Shown: in pieces, positions 5,650 to 6,616 of the stretch | How the letters are laid out: the number at the start of each line of letters is the position of its first letter | Numbering within the stretch: the stretch's first letter is position 1 | Assembly (NCBI GenBank): GCA_964636625.1 | Contig: CAZWUL010000058.1 | Location: forward strand, 1-6,616 | From: CAZWUL01 sp964636625 | GTDB lineage: Bacteria > Atribacterota > Phoenicimicrobiia > Phoenicimicrobiales > Stramentimicrobiaceae | DNA length: 6,616 nucleotides | Reading direction: 5' to 3' | Notes under the pieces: generated by a model | Database searches by the model: none | What the model saw: only the letters and a program-made list of their open reading frames with translations | Told to the model about the DNA's origin: nothing | Program-made: the position numbers and the translations under genes

Positions 5650-6516
5650 AATATCTTACTTGCTCTCAAGCTTTTAACGCAACAACTTTGGTAAATGCCT
5701 CATAAGGTGTTTCCCAGTTTAGCACCCGTCTGGGACGACCATTCAGCATATCCTGTACTTTGTTGATTTTATAATTCGATACCTTGTTAAAGTCAGTCCC
5801 TTTCGGGAAGAACTGTCTGACCAGGCCATTGAAATTCTCATTCGCCCCTCGCTCCCAAGGACATCCTTTGTGTGCAAAGTAAACCCGAATTTTGGTGTCT
5901 CTAGCCAAAATAGTATGTTCGGACATTTCGCGTCCCTGATCATAGGTCAGAGATAGCCGCGCATGCTGCGGCAACCGTTTTAGCTTGCGGGCAAATTTCT
6001 TTCTGATCTCCTTAACACTTTTTCCGCGCAATCTGATTAAAATTCCAAGACGGCTTGTACGTTCAGTTAAGGTACCCAATGCTGATTGCCGATTACGACC
6101 TATCATCAAATCACCCTCCCAGTGCCCGGGAATTATCCGGTCCTCCACCTCCGGCGGACGCTCATCAATACTAACCATATCTTTTAACGGCCTTGCCTTT
6201 ACTGCATCAGTGCGCTTAGGATAGCGCCTCTTATGGCTGCGTCTGAAACCACGGATCAGTTCTTTCTTTAGCGTCCCTTTTGAAGACATGCACATAGGCA
6301 TAGATTGCTTCGTGAGAGATACGCATACTCATGTCTAAAGGATACCGTATTTCAATACGTCTGGCAATCTGTTGTGGTGACCAAAAAAGACGTAACTTCT
6401 CCTGGACGTATTCTCTTAACCGATTGTTCAAAAAGAGCTTACGCTTACCCAAACGGCGTCTTCTTGCATTACGCTGTGAGACGCTGGGCACGATCTTTGT
6501 TATATTTCTGTCCAAA
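5650..6516 (-). mobile_element. IS30-family insertion sequence remnant, promoter-proximal end missing
   Basis: A block with clearly higher G+C than its surroundings carries a - strand IS30-family transposase relic. The transposase stop side (near 5650-5665) may still keep an element end. The opposite side breaks abruptly into A+T-rich DNA near 6510-6520, before the transposase N-terminus and terminal repeat would be expected. I could not find a matching pair of terminal inverted repeats or a target duplication, so the outer limits are approximate. The composition contrast supports acquisition from elsewhere. One end is lost and the transposase is broken, so this copy should not move by itself. 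Confidence 0.75.
5666..6510 (-). pseudogene. IS30-family DDE transposase, N-terminally truncated with two frameshifts
   Basis: Reading the - strand, IS30-type sequence starts as KYNKDRAQRLTA (6507-6472), continues in a second frame from QRNARRRRLGKRKLF (6476 on) through WSPQQIARRI and ISHEAIYAYVHVF, then in a third frame from KGTLKKELIRGF to the TGA at 5668-5666. The catalytic triad survives in the last part: D in HWEGDLMIG, D in TYDQGREM and E in ERGANENFNG, with the family's 33-residue gap between the second D and the E. The first frame break, near 6477, looks like two lost bases. The second, at 6278-6281, looks like one extra A in an AAAA run: removing it restores VFKGTLKKEL. About 280 residues remain of the usual 320-350; the N-terminal helix-turn-helix that binds the ends is missing. 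A + strand reading of this block is only antisense shadow. Dead transposase is the best reading; programmed frameshifting would not explain the missing N-terminus. Confidence 0.88.
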
Positions 6517-6616
6517 AATTTTGATTATAACTCTTTAAGCAAAGCCAATTCCTTTATTTAAATTATTGATTTTTATTATATTCCATAACTTGCAATTATA
6601 GAGCAAAACAAATACT

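Noticed and set aside
5985..6561. Several + strand frames across the IS30 block
   Set aside because: They are antisense to the transposase relic, which has recognisable IS30 motifs; no + strand product resembles a known protein.

Overview
The window looks like chromosomal DNA of a low-GC, anaerobic, Gram-positive-type bacterium, probably Bacillota of the Clostridia/Halanaerobiales kind. The evidence is strong A+T bias with AGA/ATA-rich codon use, purine-rich Shine-Dalgarno sites (AAGGAGG at 1135-1141, AAGGAG at 3150-3155), and an aldehyde:ferredoxin oxidoreductase, an oxygen-sensitive W/Mo enzyme typical of strict anaerobes. The genus cannot be fixed from the sequence alone.

Layout. Four genes lie on the + strand: a TIM-barrel sugar isomerase/epimerase close to FrlC (114-959); an acetolactate-synthase-like thiamine-diphosphate enzyme (1153-2835); an aldehyde ferredoxin oxidoreductase (best start 3162, end 5039); and a small MoaD/ThiS-type sulfur carrier ending in Gly-Gly (5366-5605). 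On the - strand, 5666 to about 6510 holds a decayed IS30-family transposase with clearly higher G+C. It has lost its N-terminal DNA-binding domain and carries two frameshifts. From about 6517 to 6616 the DNA is A+T-rich again and shows no gene.

The four genes are not tightly packed. Gaps are 193, about 326 and 326 bases, and each gap contains conspicuous inverted repeats: a G+C-rich hairpin array at 964-1070 that resembles the right end/omega-RNA region of an IS200/IS605 (TnpB-type) element but has no tnpB beside it; a 21-bp near-perfect hairpin at 2933-2978; a 12-bp perfect hairpin at 5092-5123; and a weaker, T-tract-followed hairpin at 5205-5248. They may therefore be separate or attenuated transcription units rather than one tight operon.

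Functional reading. The MoaD-like protein plausibly supplies sulfur for the pterin dithiolene cofactor of the oxidoreductase. The epimerase and ThDP enzyme could act upstream, rearranging a sugar-like or keto substrate and then cleaving or decarboxylating it to an aldehyde, which the oxidoreductase would oxidise to an acid with reduction of ferredoxin. This chain is inference from gene content; no substrate can be read from the sequence. I found no CRISPR array, tRNA, rRNA or clearly new multi-gene defence system.
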